Below are positions 34,165-42,518 of a stretch of DNA of 64,000 nt, in pieces. Within the stretch, counting starts at the first letter, position 1; the number at the start of each line of letters is the position of its first letter. The stretch is from Armatimonadetes bacterium 55-13. Its GTDB lineage: Bacteria > Armatimonadota > Fimbriimonadia > Fimbriimonadales > Fimbriimonadaceae. The stretch is taken from assembly GCA_001898035.1 (NCBI GenBank), contig MKRX01000001.1, forward strand, positions 78,237-142,236. The letters run 5' to 3'. A program made the translations under genes and the position numbers. The notes under the pieces are model-generated. The model made no database searches and was not told the DNA's origin. It worked only from the letters and a program-made list of their open reading frames with translations.

Positions 34165-34806
34165 ATGCGATTCTTAACGTTTGTTTCTCTCGCGTTCGCG
34201 GCGGGGTGCCAGTCCATTTGCGCGCAGACGGTAACGCTCGATGCGATTCAGGATGGCAAGAAGGTTGGTACCGTTTCCTTTACCCGGACGATCTCGGGAG
34301 CCAAGCAGAGTTCGGTTACGAAGTTAACCACCCTTCAGAATGGCGTAACCACGACCTTGGACTTGCGCGCTTCCTTTGAGAGCAAAGGGGTGGCACTCAG
34401 CCGGTCTGCGTCCATCAAGCAGGGAAAGAACTCCGCGAATCTTTCCGCGACATTCTCGGGTCGGAACGCATCGGTGGTGATCGATTCAAACGGCAAGAAG
34501 GTCACCCGTGTGATTCCTGCGCCAGAGGGGCAGCTTGGGGATCCGACGATGTGGTGGTTTGTGCGGGATAAGCCTAAGGTGGGGACCAAGGTGACGTATC
34601 TGACGTTTAACATCGTCAAACTGACCTGGACAAGCGTGAGTGCGACCTACGTTGGAAAGAAGTCGATCATGGTGGGAACCAAGAAGGTGTCGGCGAATCA
34701 GGTCAGCGAGTCGCGAGACGGGGGGACCTTTAACGCTTATCTGGATGACAAGGGCTTACCGTTGATCTTGGAGCAACCCAAGGTTCGGTTTGTGAGGAAG
34801 TGGTAA
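34165..34806 (+). CDS. Secreted protein of unknown function
   Basis: 213 residues from the ATG at 34165 (MRFLTFVSLAFAAGCQSICAQ), which gives a good signal peptide; 34147 is an alternative start. The cleavage is probably at CA-QT; the AAGC stretch is a poor lipobox. The mature domain is all-beta and rich in Thr/Ser/Lys (KKVGTVSFTRTISGAKQSSVTK). No domain is recognised. Its 3' end overlaps the convergent glycosidase-like gene by 77 bp. Confidence 0.6.
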   Translation: MRFLTFVSLAFAAGCQSICAQTVTLDAIQDGKKVGTVSFTRTISGAKQSSVTKLTTLQNGVTTTLDLRASFESKGVALSRSASIKQGKNSANLSATFSGRNASVVIDSNGKKVTRVIPAPEGQLGDPTMWWFVRDKPKVGTKVTYLTFNIVKLTWTSVSATYVGKKSIMVGTKKVSANQVSESRDGGTFNAYLDDKGLPLILEQPKVRFVRKW

Positions 34807-36517
34807 GGGGCGATTTGGAGCGCGCCTTACCGAAGGGCATCGAGCCGTCGTCGTTGCGTGTAAAGGCGACTTTGGCAAAGGCCTCCAGATCGTCGTAGTT
34901 GCCGACCCAGGTGGTGTACATCACGCCGACCACGCCTTGCACTTTGGCGGCTTCGGCGAGCCAGGGTTTGAAGTTCTCTGTGGGGGAATCGTAATAGCCG
35001 GCAAGGATTTGCCGGTTCCCACGATGGGCAAAAAACGAAAGAGAGTCTTTTGCCTTGCCGGAGTTCCAGTTGACGACAATCGCATCTTTTGAGAGGCCCT
35101 CCCATGATTTGGCGAGAGTTCCGTTGGTGAGATAGTAGTTGTCCACGGCGTTATGAAAGGGATCGAACATGTCAGACCAGACGTAGATTTCGGAACCTTT
35201 TTGAATTCGATTTTGGATTTGGGCGCCGAGGCGGGCGTTGGCGGCGAGGATTCCGCCTGGGGTTAAACCTGTCTTTAGGCAGGCGGCGCACCAGCCACCA
35301 ACCCGAATTTCGTCGTGGCTCCAAAAGAAGCCTTTGGGATGGAAGAGGTCGGCGACTCTTTGGAGTTCATCTCGCATGACCTCGGCGGTTTTGGGCTCGC
35401 TTAGACAGATGGCAGCTTGATTGTTTGGACCGGTTTTGGCATGAAAGAAGCTAACCAGAAGGCGCTGGCCGTTCTTGATTCGCGAGTTGGGGAGGATGCG
35501 CAGGGAAGGGGATTGGTGCTCGGCTTCGTATTCTCCGGCCCAAGGGGTGGCGCCAAGTTTGGGGTCCTCGATCCGGGCATAGTCTTTGCCTTCGGTAAAG
35601 GTTTCTCCCTTGTCGGAGGCCACTTCCACGGGACAACCGGCGCGACGGAGGACATTGAGAAGTCCGCCATCTTGGAGTTTGACATCGTCCCACCAGATGC
35701 GGCCTGCCTTTCCTCCCCAAACACCGATATAGAGTCTTACTTGGCGATTTTGGAGAGAATTGAACGACATTTGGATTTGGCTCCAGTCGCGGGTGCCGGT
35801 TAAGGGAAGATCGTTAATGGTTAGGCTTCTTCCGGTCTCGTCCAAGGCGGTGACTTGGACATAGCCTCGGAGGTCTTGGGTCTTCACCCAGGCAGAGATT
35901 CGGTATTGGCGATGGGGTCGTACGGGGACGGTCCAGACAAGGCGAGCGTTTCCGGCCTCATTGCCCTGATGGAAGTTTTCCATCCTGATTGATTGGGCGC
36001 CTTCGTGCTTGACTTGAGGATCGGGGATGGAACTGACGCCGGGGCCGTCCTGCATTGAGAGGCCCGCGAGTTTGCCTTGGGCGGTTTGTTCCAGCCCACC
36101 ATTGGCAAGTAAGTTAGATTCATCTTCGGGTCGCGCCTCGGAACCATGGACGACAAAGGGAGCTTTCTGAACCGGCATCCCTTCGATGAGGTTGACATCA
36201 TGCCCGAGCATGGCGCTGGCATACCCCATCGGCCAGATGGCTGGGATCAGGTCGATCTGATTCTCTTTAGCTTTGGCGAGGACTCGGCGAGCATTGGCGA
36301 AGTACCAGTCGGGGACGCTATCCAGCCGTTGAAGCTTGGTGTCGGCAAGCACGATGCCGTTGTAACCCGCGCGCTTGGCCCGGGGAATGAGCTCAATCAG
36401 CATATCGGCGTTTTTTGGTACCTGCAAGTTGGTTTGGACATAGACCCAGCGGTAGGGAAGGACAGAGGAGGCGATGCAAAAAGCGAGGATGGAGAGCATA
36501 GGGTTAGCCGTCGCCAT
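34730..36517 (-). CDS. Secreted glycosidase-like protein with inserted carbohydrate-binding-like domain
   Basis: 595 residues with a signal peptide. The N-terminal part (~22-115) starts a TIM-barrel-like fold (RWVYVQTNLQVPKNADMLIELIPRAKRAGYNGIVLAD). Residues ~135-290 are a CBM4/9/22-like jelly roll (LLANGGLEQ..., YRISAWVKTQDLRGYVQV, GKAGRIWWDDVKLQ). The barrel then resumes with KGFFWSHDEIRVGGWC, IYVWSDMFDPFHNAVDNYY and LAGYYDSP. The W-S-H-D-E motif recalls GH20-like active sites, but no family can be named. The last ~40 residues run across the convergent neighbour's 3' end and may be non-conserved. Confidence 0.68.
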   Translation of the reverse strand: MATANPMLSILAFCIASSVLPYRWVYVQTNLQVPKNADMLIELIPRAKRAGYNGIVLADTKLQRLDSVPDWYFANARRVLAKAKENQIDLIPAIWPMGYASAMLGHDVNLIEGMPVQKAPFVVHGSEARPEDESNLLANGGLEQTAQGKLAGLSMQDGPGVSSIPDPQVKHEGAQSIRMENFHQGNEAGNARLVWTVPVRPHRQYRISAWVKTQDLRGYVQVTALDETGRSLTINDLPLTGTRDWSQIQMSFNSLQNRQVRLYIGVWGGKAGRIWWDDVKLQDGGLLNVLRRAGCPVEVASDKGETFTEGKDYARIEDPKLGATPWAGEYEAEHQSPSLRILPNSRIKNGQRLLVSFFHAKTGPNNQAAICLSEPKTAEVMRDELQRVADLFHPKGFFWSHDEIRVGGWCAACLKTGLTPGGILAANARLGAQIQNRIQKGSEIYVWSDMFDPFHNAVDNYYLTNGTLAKSWEGLSKDAIVVNWNSGKAKDSLSFFAHRGNRQILAGYYDSPTENFKPWLAEAAKVQGVVGVMYTTWVGNYDDLEAFAKVAFTRNDDGSMPFGKARSKSPLTTSSQTEPWVAPRSTVSPCHPDKR

Positions 36518-36600
36518 GATAGGCTCAATTCTAATTTTTTGCGAGAATGGACCTCCTAAGTACCTGGGGGCTCGGCGCTTTGCGCGTCAGAATTGTGAGG

Positions 36601-37494
36601 ATGTCGCGGAGTGCGCTTGGGACGGTGATGGTCTTGGTGTCTTCGCTGGCGTTTGGGACGCTGGCGCTCTTTGCTCACCGCTCTTATGAGGCGGGGTTTG
36701 GGCAGATTACGCTGTTGATGGTTCGTTTCGGGGTGGCAACGGCGCTTTTGGCGGCGCTTGCCGTTTGGAAGCGGCCCAAGTGGCCGGATAAGAGGCAGTT
36801 TAAGGGCTTGCTCTTGATGGGTGGGTTCTACGTTGGCCAATCTTTCACGTTCTTCGCTGCGCTCAAGTACATTCCGGCGAGCATGGTTTCGCTGTTGCTC
36901 TATTTGTATCCGGCCATCGTGACGCTGGGATCAATCGTGTTCTTCCATGAACGGATGAGCATGCCGAAGTGGCTGGCGTTGGGGTTGGCGTTTGGTGGTT
37001 CGGTCCTGATTGTTGGGGTTTCGACCGCGGGGAATGCGATTGGAATTGCTTTTGGAGTGGGGACGGCCCTTTTTTACTCGAGCTATCTGCTGCTGGGTTA
37101 TCGAGTACTCAACGGGATCGATGCGATGGCGTCTTCGTTAGTGGTCTTGGGAACGGCAGCGGTCGCTTATCTGGTGATGGCGTTGGCCCAAGGTCTTCAG
37201 TGGCCGACGGAACCGGTTGGATGGATTTGGGCCGTTTTATTGGCGGTGGTGCCCACGTTTATCGCAATTAGCACGTTGCTCGCCGGGCTTGAGCGGGTAG
37301 GGCCGGTGGTGACTTCGACCTTGGCGGCAGTGGAGCCTTTGGCGACGGCGACGCTCTCGGTGATGTTCCTTGGGGAACGGATCGGGGTGGCGCAAGCGTT
37401 CGGGGGAATATGCATATTGTCGGCTGTGTTGATTCTGGCGAAAGCTTCGGCAAAGGCGAAGCTCACCCAGGCGGTATCATCTCCGACGACTTGA
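36601..37494 (+). CDS. DMT-superfamily (EamA) transporter
   Basis: 297 residues from the ATG at 36601 (MSRSALGTVMVLVSSLAFGTLALFAHRSY). Ten membrane helices in two EamA repeats are visible. The first has the YYIPASMVSLLLYLYPAIVTLGS-like pattern (AALKYIPASMVSLL), the second has VGPVVTSTLAAVEPLATATLSVMFLGE. It probably exports a metabolite. An earlier ATG (36547) would add 18 residues. The choice of 36601 rests on the helix position and a CAGAAT box 7 nt upstream. It overlaps the next gene by 4 nt (TTGA). Confidence 0.87.
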   Translation: MSRSALGTVMVLVSSLAFGTLALFAHRSYEAGFGQITLLMVRFGVATALLAALAVWKRPKWPDKRQFKGLLLMGGFYVGQSFTFFAALKYIPASMVSLLLYLYPAIVTLGSIVFFHERMSMPKWLALGLAFGGSVLIVGVSTAGNAIGIAFGVGTALFYSSYLLLGYRVLNGIDAMASSLVVLGTAAVAYLVMALAQGLQWPTEPVGWIWAVLLAVVPTFIAISTLLAGLERVGPVVTSTLAAVEPLATATLSVMFLGERIGVAQAFGGICILSAVLILAKASAKAKLTQAVSSPTT

Positions 37495-38225
37495 GCCTGC
37501 CGCATCTTTCCGTGGTCGTGCCTGCCTACAACGAAGAGGCGCGGATCCGCCCCTCTTTGGAGCGGCTTGCCGAGTATTACGCTGCCCAACCGTATCCTTG
37601 GGACGTTGCGATTGTGAGCGATGGCAGCAAGGACTCCACGAATCGACTTGTGGAGGAGTTTGTGGCTTCACATCCTAACTTTAAGCTGGTGGCCTATTCG
37701 CCCAATCGGGGCAAGGGGTACGCGGTTCGCAAGGGAATGCTGGAAGCGACGGGCGATCTGGTGCTTTTCTGCGACGCAGACCTCGCGACTCCCCAAGAAG
37801 AGACCGAAAAGCTCCTTAAGCACATGCAGGAAGGCGCGGACGTGGCGATTGGGAGTCGCCCCCTCAAGGACAGCAACCTGGAGATCCGCCAGCCTTGGTA
37901 CCGCGAAATGCTGGGGCGAGCCTTTAACAAGGCGGTTCAAACCTTGGCGATTAAGGGAATCGACGACACGCAGTGCGGATTTAAGATGTTCACCCGGAAG
38001 GCGTCCCAAGACATTTTCAAGCGGTGCACGCTGGACGGGTTTTCGTTCGATTTTGAGGCATTGATGATTGCGCGCGATCTGGGATATCGAATTGACGAAG
38101 TACCGATTCGGTGGTCTCACCAGGAGGGGTCGAAGGTGGTTCTCCTTCGAGATGGGCCTCGGATGCTGCGCGATCTGGTGAAACTTCGCCTCCGGGGCAA
38201 GAAGGCACGACTGGGGAAGGAGTGA
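37491..38225 (+). CDS. Family 2 glycosyltransferase, dolichyl-phosphate-glucose synthase-like
   Basis: ~244 residues if it starts at the TTG overlapping the previous stop (TTGA); a longer start at 37410 would overlap by 85 nt. GT2 motifs: LSVVVPAYNEEARI, DVAIVSDGSKDSTN, CDADLATP (the DxD metal site), VAIGSRPL, DDTQCGFKMFTRKAS, and FSFDFEALMIARDLGY. The TQCGFKMF signature is that of ALG5/DPG-synthase-like enzymes, which load a sugar onto a polyprenyl phosphate. There is no membrane helix at the C-terminus. It is in one operon with the transporter and the following methyltransferase. Confidence 0.87.
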   Translation: MSLPHLSVVVPAYNEEARIRPSLERLAEYYAAQPYPWDVAIVSDGSKDSTNRLVEEFVASHPNFKLVAYSPNRGKGYAVRKGMLEATGDLVLFCDADLATPQEETEKLLKHMQEGADVAIGSRPLKDSNLEIRQPWYREMLGRAFNKAVQTLAIKGIDDTQCGFKMFTRKASQDIFKRCTLDGFSFDFEALMIARDLGYRIDEVPIRWSHQEGSKVVLLRDGPRMLRDLVKLRLRGKKARLGKE

Positions 38226-38944
38226 ATCCAGAAGAGTATCGCCGCATGTATGACCTGGAGGACCACTATTGGTGGTTCGTTGGGCGGCGAAACTTGGCGA
38301 TTGGATTGCTTCGGAAGTATGCGCCTTCGGCGCGGCGCGTTCTGGATTTGGGATGCGGAACTGGCGTGGTTCTGCGCGAGCTTTCAGGTTGGTCCGAACC
38401 GGTTGGCTTAGATATGAGTTCCTTGGCGCTGGGGTTTTGTTCCGAGCGAGGATTGAAGCGATTGATCCAAGGGGACGGGCAAGCGTTGCCTCTGGCTTCG
38501 AATTCGGTCGATGCCATTATCGGACTCGACATTTTTGAACACATCCCGGATGACAATCGCGCTTTTCAAGAGGCGCTTCGCGTTTTGAAACCTGGAGGCA
38601 CCTTGGTATTGAGCGTGCCCGCGTTCATGTCTCTGTGGGGGCCACACGATGTGGCGTTGATGCATTTTCGCAGGTATCGACTGGGACAGCTTCGCTCTCA
38701 ACTGCTGGGTTTGGGATTCCAGGGCGTTCGGTTTAGTTACTCGGTGTTCTTCTTGTTCCCGTTGGTGGTGATCGTTCGGTTCTTTGAGAAACGGCGAAAA
38801 GGGGATGCGAAAGCGAATCTGGTTCCTGTGCCGAAGTGGATGAATTCGATTCTGATCGGGCTGCAAAATATGGAGGCAGGGTTGATTAAGCTTCTTGGTT
38901 TACCGTGGGGGAGCAGTGTGATCGCGGTGGTCAGAAAGAAATAG
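38222..38944 (+). CDS. Class I SAM-dependent methyltransferase (Methyltransf_11 type)
   Basis: 240 residues from a GTG at 38222 overlapping the glycosyltransferase stop (GTGA), with GGGGAAGGA immediately upstream. Motif I is VLDLGCGTGVVL at ~40; motif II region DGQALPLASNSVDAII; post-motif RVLKPGGTLVLSVPA. A hydrophobic stretch at ~175-195 (YSVFFLFPLVVIV) may associate with the membrane. Such methyltransferases often sit next to ALG5-like transferases and polyprenyl-linked glycan genes, suggesting a cell-surface glycan role. Confidence 0.87.
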   Translation: MNPEEYRRMYDLEDHYWWFVGRRNLAIGLLRKYAPSARRVLDLGCGTGVVLRELSGWSEPVGLDMSSLALGFCSERGLKRLIQGDGQALPLASNSVDAIIGLDIFEHIPDDNRAFQEALRVLKPGGTLVLSVPAFMSLWGPHDVALMHFRRYRLGQLRSQLLGLGFQGVRFSYSVFFLFPLVVIVRFFEKRRKGDAKANLVPVPKWMNSILIGLQNMEAGLIKLLGLPWGSSVIAVVRKK

Positions 38945-38991
38945 CCTTCCTGGCGTTTCGTTGTGGGCGCAATTCTTGTCATACCGTTCGT

Positions 38992-39351
38992 ATGATCTTC
39001 ATGCGGTTTCGACACGTGGAGTTGTTTTGTCGGGACACCGATGTTTCGAAGCGGTTCTTCTCAGAGGGGCTTGGATTTGATATTGAGGAAGAGCAGCAAG
39101 GAGGATTTGTGTGGCTCCGATCCGGCGGCGTGGAGTTTCTCCTGAGACCGGGGATTCACTCGGATTCATCGGCGGACAGCTATCAAGACGCTTCTCAGGC
39201 GATAGTATTAGTTACGGACAATTTGGAGGAAACCTGTCGAAGGCTAGCCTCTCATGGCATTCCGATTCGAGGGCAGGATGGATCGCCCGATTGTCTAACC
39301 TTTTCCGGGCCTGACGGTCATTGGTTTCAACTCATCCAAGAAGACGCGTGA
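38992..39351 (+). CDS. VOC/glyoxalase superfamily protein
   Basis: 119 residues from the ATG at 38992 (or 110 from 39001, MRFRHVEL). The single VOC module has RHVELFCRDTDVSKRFFSEGLGFDI, FLLRPGI, AIVLVTDNLEETCRRLASHGI and FSGPDGHWFQLIQ. The metal-ligand pattern (His in the first strand, Glu/Gln at the end) is partly present. It could be an antibiotic-resistance or dioxygenase-like protein; the substrate is unknown. It follows the methyltransferase by 47 nt. Confidence 0.82.
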   Translation: MIFMRFRHVELFCRDTDVSKRFFSEGLGFDIEEEQQGGFVWLRSGGVEFLLRPGIHSDSSADSYQDASQAIVLVTDNLEETCRRLASHGIPIRGQDGSPDCLTFSGPDGHWFQLIQEDA

Positions 39352-39398
39352 GTCTCCGGCTCTTGAACTCAGGCATGATGTCCGTGCGTCTTTAGCGC

Positions 39399-39842
39399 AT
39401 GGATCTACCGCCTGATCCCCAAATTCGGCGATTCTGGATGGCCGTGCTCGCCTGCGTTGGACTGGCCGTCTTGGGGCATGAACTCGCCCGGGAGCTGGAT
39501 CCGATTGGTGGTGAGTGGGAGCCTGATCTGCTGTCGGTTAACGGCAAATCGTGCGATCCCCTGCGTTCTCGCATTTATCTGAGAATGGGGGATGGGACGG
39601 CTACGGCGGCATCGACTTGGACGTGCGGGGTGCGGTACGAAACCTTCGCGGAGGGCGATGTACTGGCTGGCCCCGACCAACTGGAAATTGTGAATGCGGC
39701 TCAAGGCACGAAGACGCCCTTGCAGCGTTTGCCGGGGCGGCGTCTGCGGTTGGTGACTTCCGGTGAGGAAGGGCCGATGGTGGTGGAGTTCCATCGAGTT
39801 GAGAATCTGCAATCTTTTTTCGACTTGTTTGGATGGAAGTAA
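39399..39842 (+). CDS. Small membrane-anchored protein of unknown function
   Basis: 147 residues. One membrane helix lies near the N-terminus (~12-27, FWMAVLACVGLAVLGHE), followed by a soluble region of ~115 residues with two Cys (SCDP, WTCG) that could form a disulfide. No family is recognised. It sits between the VOC gene and mqnA, on the same strand. Confidence 0.5.
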   Translation: MDLPPDPQIRRFWMAVLACVGLAVLGHELARELDPIGGEWEPDLLSVNGKSCDPLRSRIYLRMGDGTATAASTWTCGVRYETFAEGDVLAGPDQLEIVNAAQGTKTPLQRLPGRRLRLVTSGEEGPMVVEFHRVENLQSFFDLFGWK

Positions 39843-39901
39843 TCGGAAGGGCTTTTGGCGTGCCAGAGTCGGGCGGGGCGTAGGTATCGTTAGAAGAGAA
39901 G

Positions 39902-40747
39902 ATGACTCGATATACCGTTGGCTGTGTCTCCTATGTAAATGCGATTCCCCTCGTGGAGATGTTCGAGGAGATGGGAGCGGCCAGTCCGGTGCGAGTCCTT
40001 TACGACGTTCCCTCTCGATTGCCCGCACTCTTGGAATCGGGTGAGGCGGATGCGATTTTGGTTTCGAGTGTAGATGCGCTTCGGGTCGCGGATCGCCGGA
40101 TGGCGGAAGGGGTGTGCATTGGATCTCGGGGAGCGGTGAAGAGCGTACGGCTCTTCTCGAAGGTTCCTCCGGCGGAGATCCAGAAGCTCGCCTTAGACCA
40201 GAGTTCGATGACGAGCAATCGGCTCGCGCAGATCATTTTAGGGGAGCGTTATGGCGTTCGACCGGAGACGGTGGAGTTGGCTCCGAATCTGGAGACGATG
40301 CTGGAACAAGCCGATGCCTGCGTCCTCATTGGCGATATTGGGATGATGACCGACGGCTCGGGACTTACGGTGCTGGACTTGGGGGCGGAGTGGGTCGCCT
40401 TGACCGGAAAGCCTTTTGTGTGGGCGGCGTGGATCGGCAATGAGAAGGTGACACCCGAGCTTGCATGGTGGCTGAATCGGGCGGCGGCTTGCGTGGGATC
40501 GAGCGACGGCGCGGAGCCGGAATACATTTGGCGGAATCGGAAGACGATGGTCGCCCGGGCCATGAGTCAGGCCAACTGGCCGGAAGAAACGGCGCGCGAC
40601 TACTTTGAGAGCGTGATGGCCTATAAGATGGACGACTCGATGCTGGAGGGCCTGCGAGAATACCAGCGGCGGCTCCTGGCGAACGGATTTGAGGATGCGA
40701 CGCACTTTCCAGAGCTTATCGGTGCTGCCGAAGGGGCCGTTGCATAG
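39902..40747 (+). CDS. mqnA: Chorismate dehydratase (futalosine menaquinone pathway)
   Basis: 281 residues. The MqnA fold is a periplasmic-binding-protein-like two-lobe structure. Motifs: VGCVSYVNAIPLVEMFEE, YDVPSRLPALLESGEADAILVSSVDAL, SVRLFSKVPPAEIQKLALDQSSMTSNRLAQIIL, DACVLIGDIGM, LGAEWVALTGKPFVWAAWIGNE. It converts chorismate to 3-enolpyruvylbenzoate, the first step of the futalosine route. No other mqn gene is in the window. AGAAGAGAAG directly precedes the ATG. A hairpin covers the stop codon. Confidence 0.93.
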   Translation: MTRYTVGCVSYVNAIPLVEMFEEMGAASPVRVLYDVPSRLPALLESGEADAILVSSVDALRVADRRMAEGVCIGSRGAVKSVRLFSKVPPAEIQKLALDQSSMTSNRLAQIILGERYGVRPETVELAPNLETMLEQADACVLIGDIGMMTDGSGLTVLDLGAEWVALTGKPFVWAAWIGNEKVTPELAWWLNRAAACVGSSDGAEPEYIWRNRKTMVARAMSQANWPEETARDYFESVMAYKMDDSMLEGLREYQRRLLANGFEDATHFPELIGAAEGAVA

Positions 40748-40765
40748 CGGCTTTGCCGCTATGCA
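40741..40765 (+). terminator. Hairpin over the mqnA stop codon
   Basis: TGCATAGCGGC (40741-40751), TTT, GCCGCTATGCA (40755-40765): a perfect 11-bp stem with a three-base loop that contains the TAG stop. No T-tract follows. The next ~40 nt contain GGCGTTAGG twice. It may be a REP-like element and not a true terminator. Confidence 0.45.
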
Positions 40766-40887
40766 GGCGTTAGGGTCGCTGACGCGGAGGCGTTAGGTTT
40801 TAGGGATTGTGACTTCGCTAAAGGCTTCACCGCGTTTCTTTCATTGGGATCGCTCAGGCGAAGTACGGAACTGTCGGGTTAGGTGCG

Positions 40888-41718
40888 TTAACCCTTCAAT
40901 CGAATGACGTGGGTTTCGATTTGGATGATTCCTTCCTTGTAGAGCGCGCCGATGAGCTTTTTGAACGCGCCTTTGCTGAGGCCGAGGGCTCGGTGGATTT
41001 CTTCGGGAGTGGATCGGTCGGAGAGGGGGAGGAATCCGCCGTTTTTCTTGAGGGCGGCCAAGAGTTTTTCTCGTTCGCCGAGGACGGATTGGTAGCCGAC
41101 GGGGCGAAGGGAGATGGCGACTTTTTGGTCTTGGGGGCGGATCGATTTGACGAACCCGTCTCGCACGTCGCCGACGCGTAAGTTCTCGTAAATCTCGTCG
41201 TTAAAGATGCTGGCCTTGATCTCGTTGTTGACGATGACGGTCGCCGCGTTCGGCGTGAATCCGGCGATCATGACTTTGACGGGTTGGCCGGGTTTCAGGT
41301 CCTCGCCGGTGGGGCGGAGGAACTTGTGAATCTTCGAGGTGCAGACGATGCGCTCCGAAGCTTGGTCAATGTAGATTCGAACTACGTAGCGCTGGCCCTC
41401 TTTCATGGGCACGATTTGCTCCTTGAAGGGGCAGAAGAGGTCTTTGTCGAGGCCCCAATCCAAGAACGCACCTGAATCGGCGACGGTCACCACTTTGAGG
41501 GCGGCGAAGTCACCGACCTTGCCATACGGCACCTTGGTGGTGGCGATGGGGCGATCTTCGGAGTCCGTCAGCACAAAGACGCGAATGGGCTCGCCGATGT
41601 GAGCGTGGGGCGGGCATTGGCGACGGGGAAGCAGGACCTCGTAGACGCCATCCGTCAAGTACAAACCTTGATTGGTGTCGCGAGCGATTTCGAGGGATTG
41701 GTAGTCGCCGAGGATCAT
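40888..41718 (-). CDS. cvfB: CvfB-family S1-like RNA-binding protein
   Basis: 276 residues. The CvfB/YitL architecture is visible: tandem S1-like OB folds (GLYLTDGVYEVLLPRRQCPP, IGEPIRVFVLTDSEDRPIAT; VVTVADSGAFLDWGLDKDLFCPFKEQ) and a C-terminal winged helix (GGFLPLSDRSTPEEIHRALGLSKGAFKKLIGALYKEGII). In Staphylococcus CvfB is a virulence and translation-related RNA-binding protein. Here it is a lone cytoplasmic gene, convergent with mqnA. No Shine-Dalgarno is visible before the ATG. Confidence 0.88.
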   Translation of the reverse strand: MILGDYQSLEIARDTNQGLYLTDGVYEVLLPRRQCPPHAHIGEPIRVFVLTDSEDRPIATTKVPYGKVGDFAALKVVTVADSGAFLDWGLDKDLFCPFKEQIVPMKEGQRYVVRIYIDQASERIVCTSKIHKFLRPTGEDLKPGQPVKVMIAGFTPNAATVIVNNEIKASIFNDEIYENLRVGDVRDGFVKSIRPQDQKVAISLRPVGYQSVLGEREKLLAALKKNGGFLPLSDRSTPEEIHRALGLSKGAFKKLIGALYKEGIIQIETHVIRLKG

Positions 41719-41897
41719 TTGCGTTGCTTGAGCCTTTCAGATTCCAGAATGCATTGGGTTCGAGTTCAAAAGGAGTTCCTTATAATAGACAATCTCCCCT
41801 CCGTCTCGGGACCTGTGGCGATCTATCGATCCTAGGGAATTCTTTGGGAAGCTCGATGGGAATCGACCTTTTTGACAACGACTAAAAACGAGGAGTA

Positions 41898-42515
41898 ATG
41901 AGTTTCCGCGAATTAAAGATTCGAGCAGGGTGTGCACCCTTTCGGAAGGGGGGAGTGCAGGTGATTTCACCATTCTCAAATTGCCAGAGAGTTTTCGGGT
42001 GTGAGTTTTCGGGGGCACCGGGGACTTGTTCGGACTCAAGTGGATCGCTTCTGCTTGCGGATTGCTCGCAATTGGCGGCGAGACGGGCCAAGGCAGTGGT
42101 TTTCGTACCTCGCGGTTCACTTCGTCCGGAGTGGGTTTCCGAGGGGCTAGACGTGGTCTTTTGTCATCACTCTTTGCAATTGCCACCTTCGGCATGGAAG
42201 GACATGCGAGGGCGGTTGCGCTGGGAAGGGGACCGAACGGTTTCCTTGCGAGATCTCGATATGGACGCCGAAGGCCCGGTTTGCTATCCGGAAGATCCGT
42301 CGGCGGATGTCATTGTTTTGGCGCAGCACGCCCGTACCTTGGTGTTTACAGGAAGCGAGGCGGCATTTGAGTGTTTGGCTCGACGGTATCGGTGGCTCTC
42401 CACTTGTCAGGACACGGGAGGGCATTTTCATTTGTTCGGAATGATGCGAGGTGGGGCTTTGGACGCTCGGAATGACCTGACAGCGATGTATGTGAGAAGT
42501 GAGGACTGGCAGTAG
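41898..42515 (+). CDS. Hypothetical protein
   Basis: 205 residues, start set by GAGGAG just upstream of the ATG. No family is recognised. It is soluble and Cys-rich for a cytoplasmic protein (about ten Cys), with mixed alpha/beta predicted segments such as AKAVVFVPRGSL, LDVVFCHHSL, DVIVLAQHARTLVFTG. The regular alternation suggests a Rossmann-like fold, possibly a metallo-beta-lactamase-like or ComEC-tail-like remnant, but no catalytic motif supports it. A TATAAT at 41781-41786 may belong to its promoter. It ends 3 nt before the stop of the convergent osmolyte transporter. Confidence 0.55.
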   Translation: MSFRELKIRAGCAPFRKGGVQVISPFSNCQRVFGCEFSGAPGTCSDSSGSLLLADCSQLAARRAKAVVFVPRGSLRPEWVSEGLDVVFCHHSLQLPPSAWKDMRGRLRWEGDRTVSLRDLDMDAEGPVCYPEDPSADVIVLAQHARTLVFTGSEAAFECLARRYRWLSTCQDTGGHFHLFGMMRGGALDARNDLTAMYVRSEDWQ

Positions 42516-42518
42516 CAG

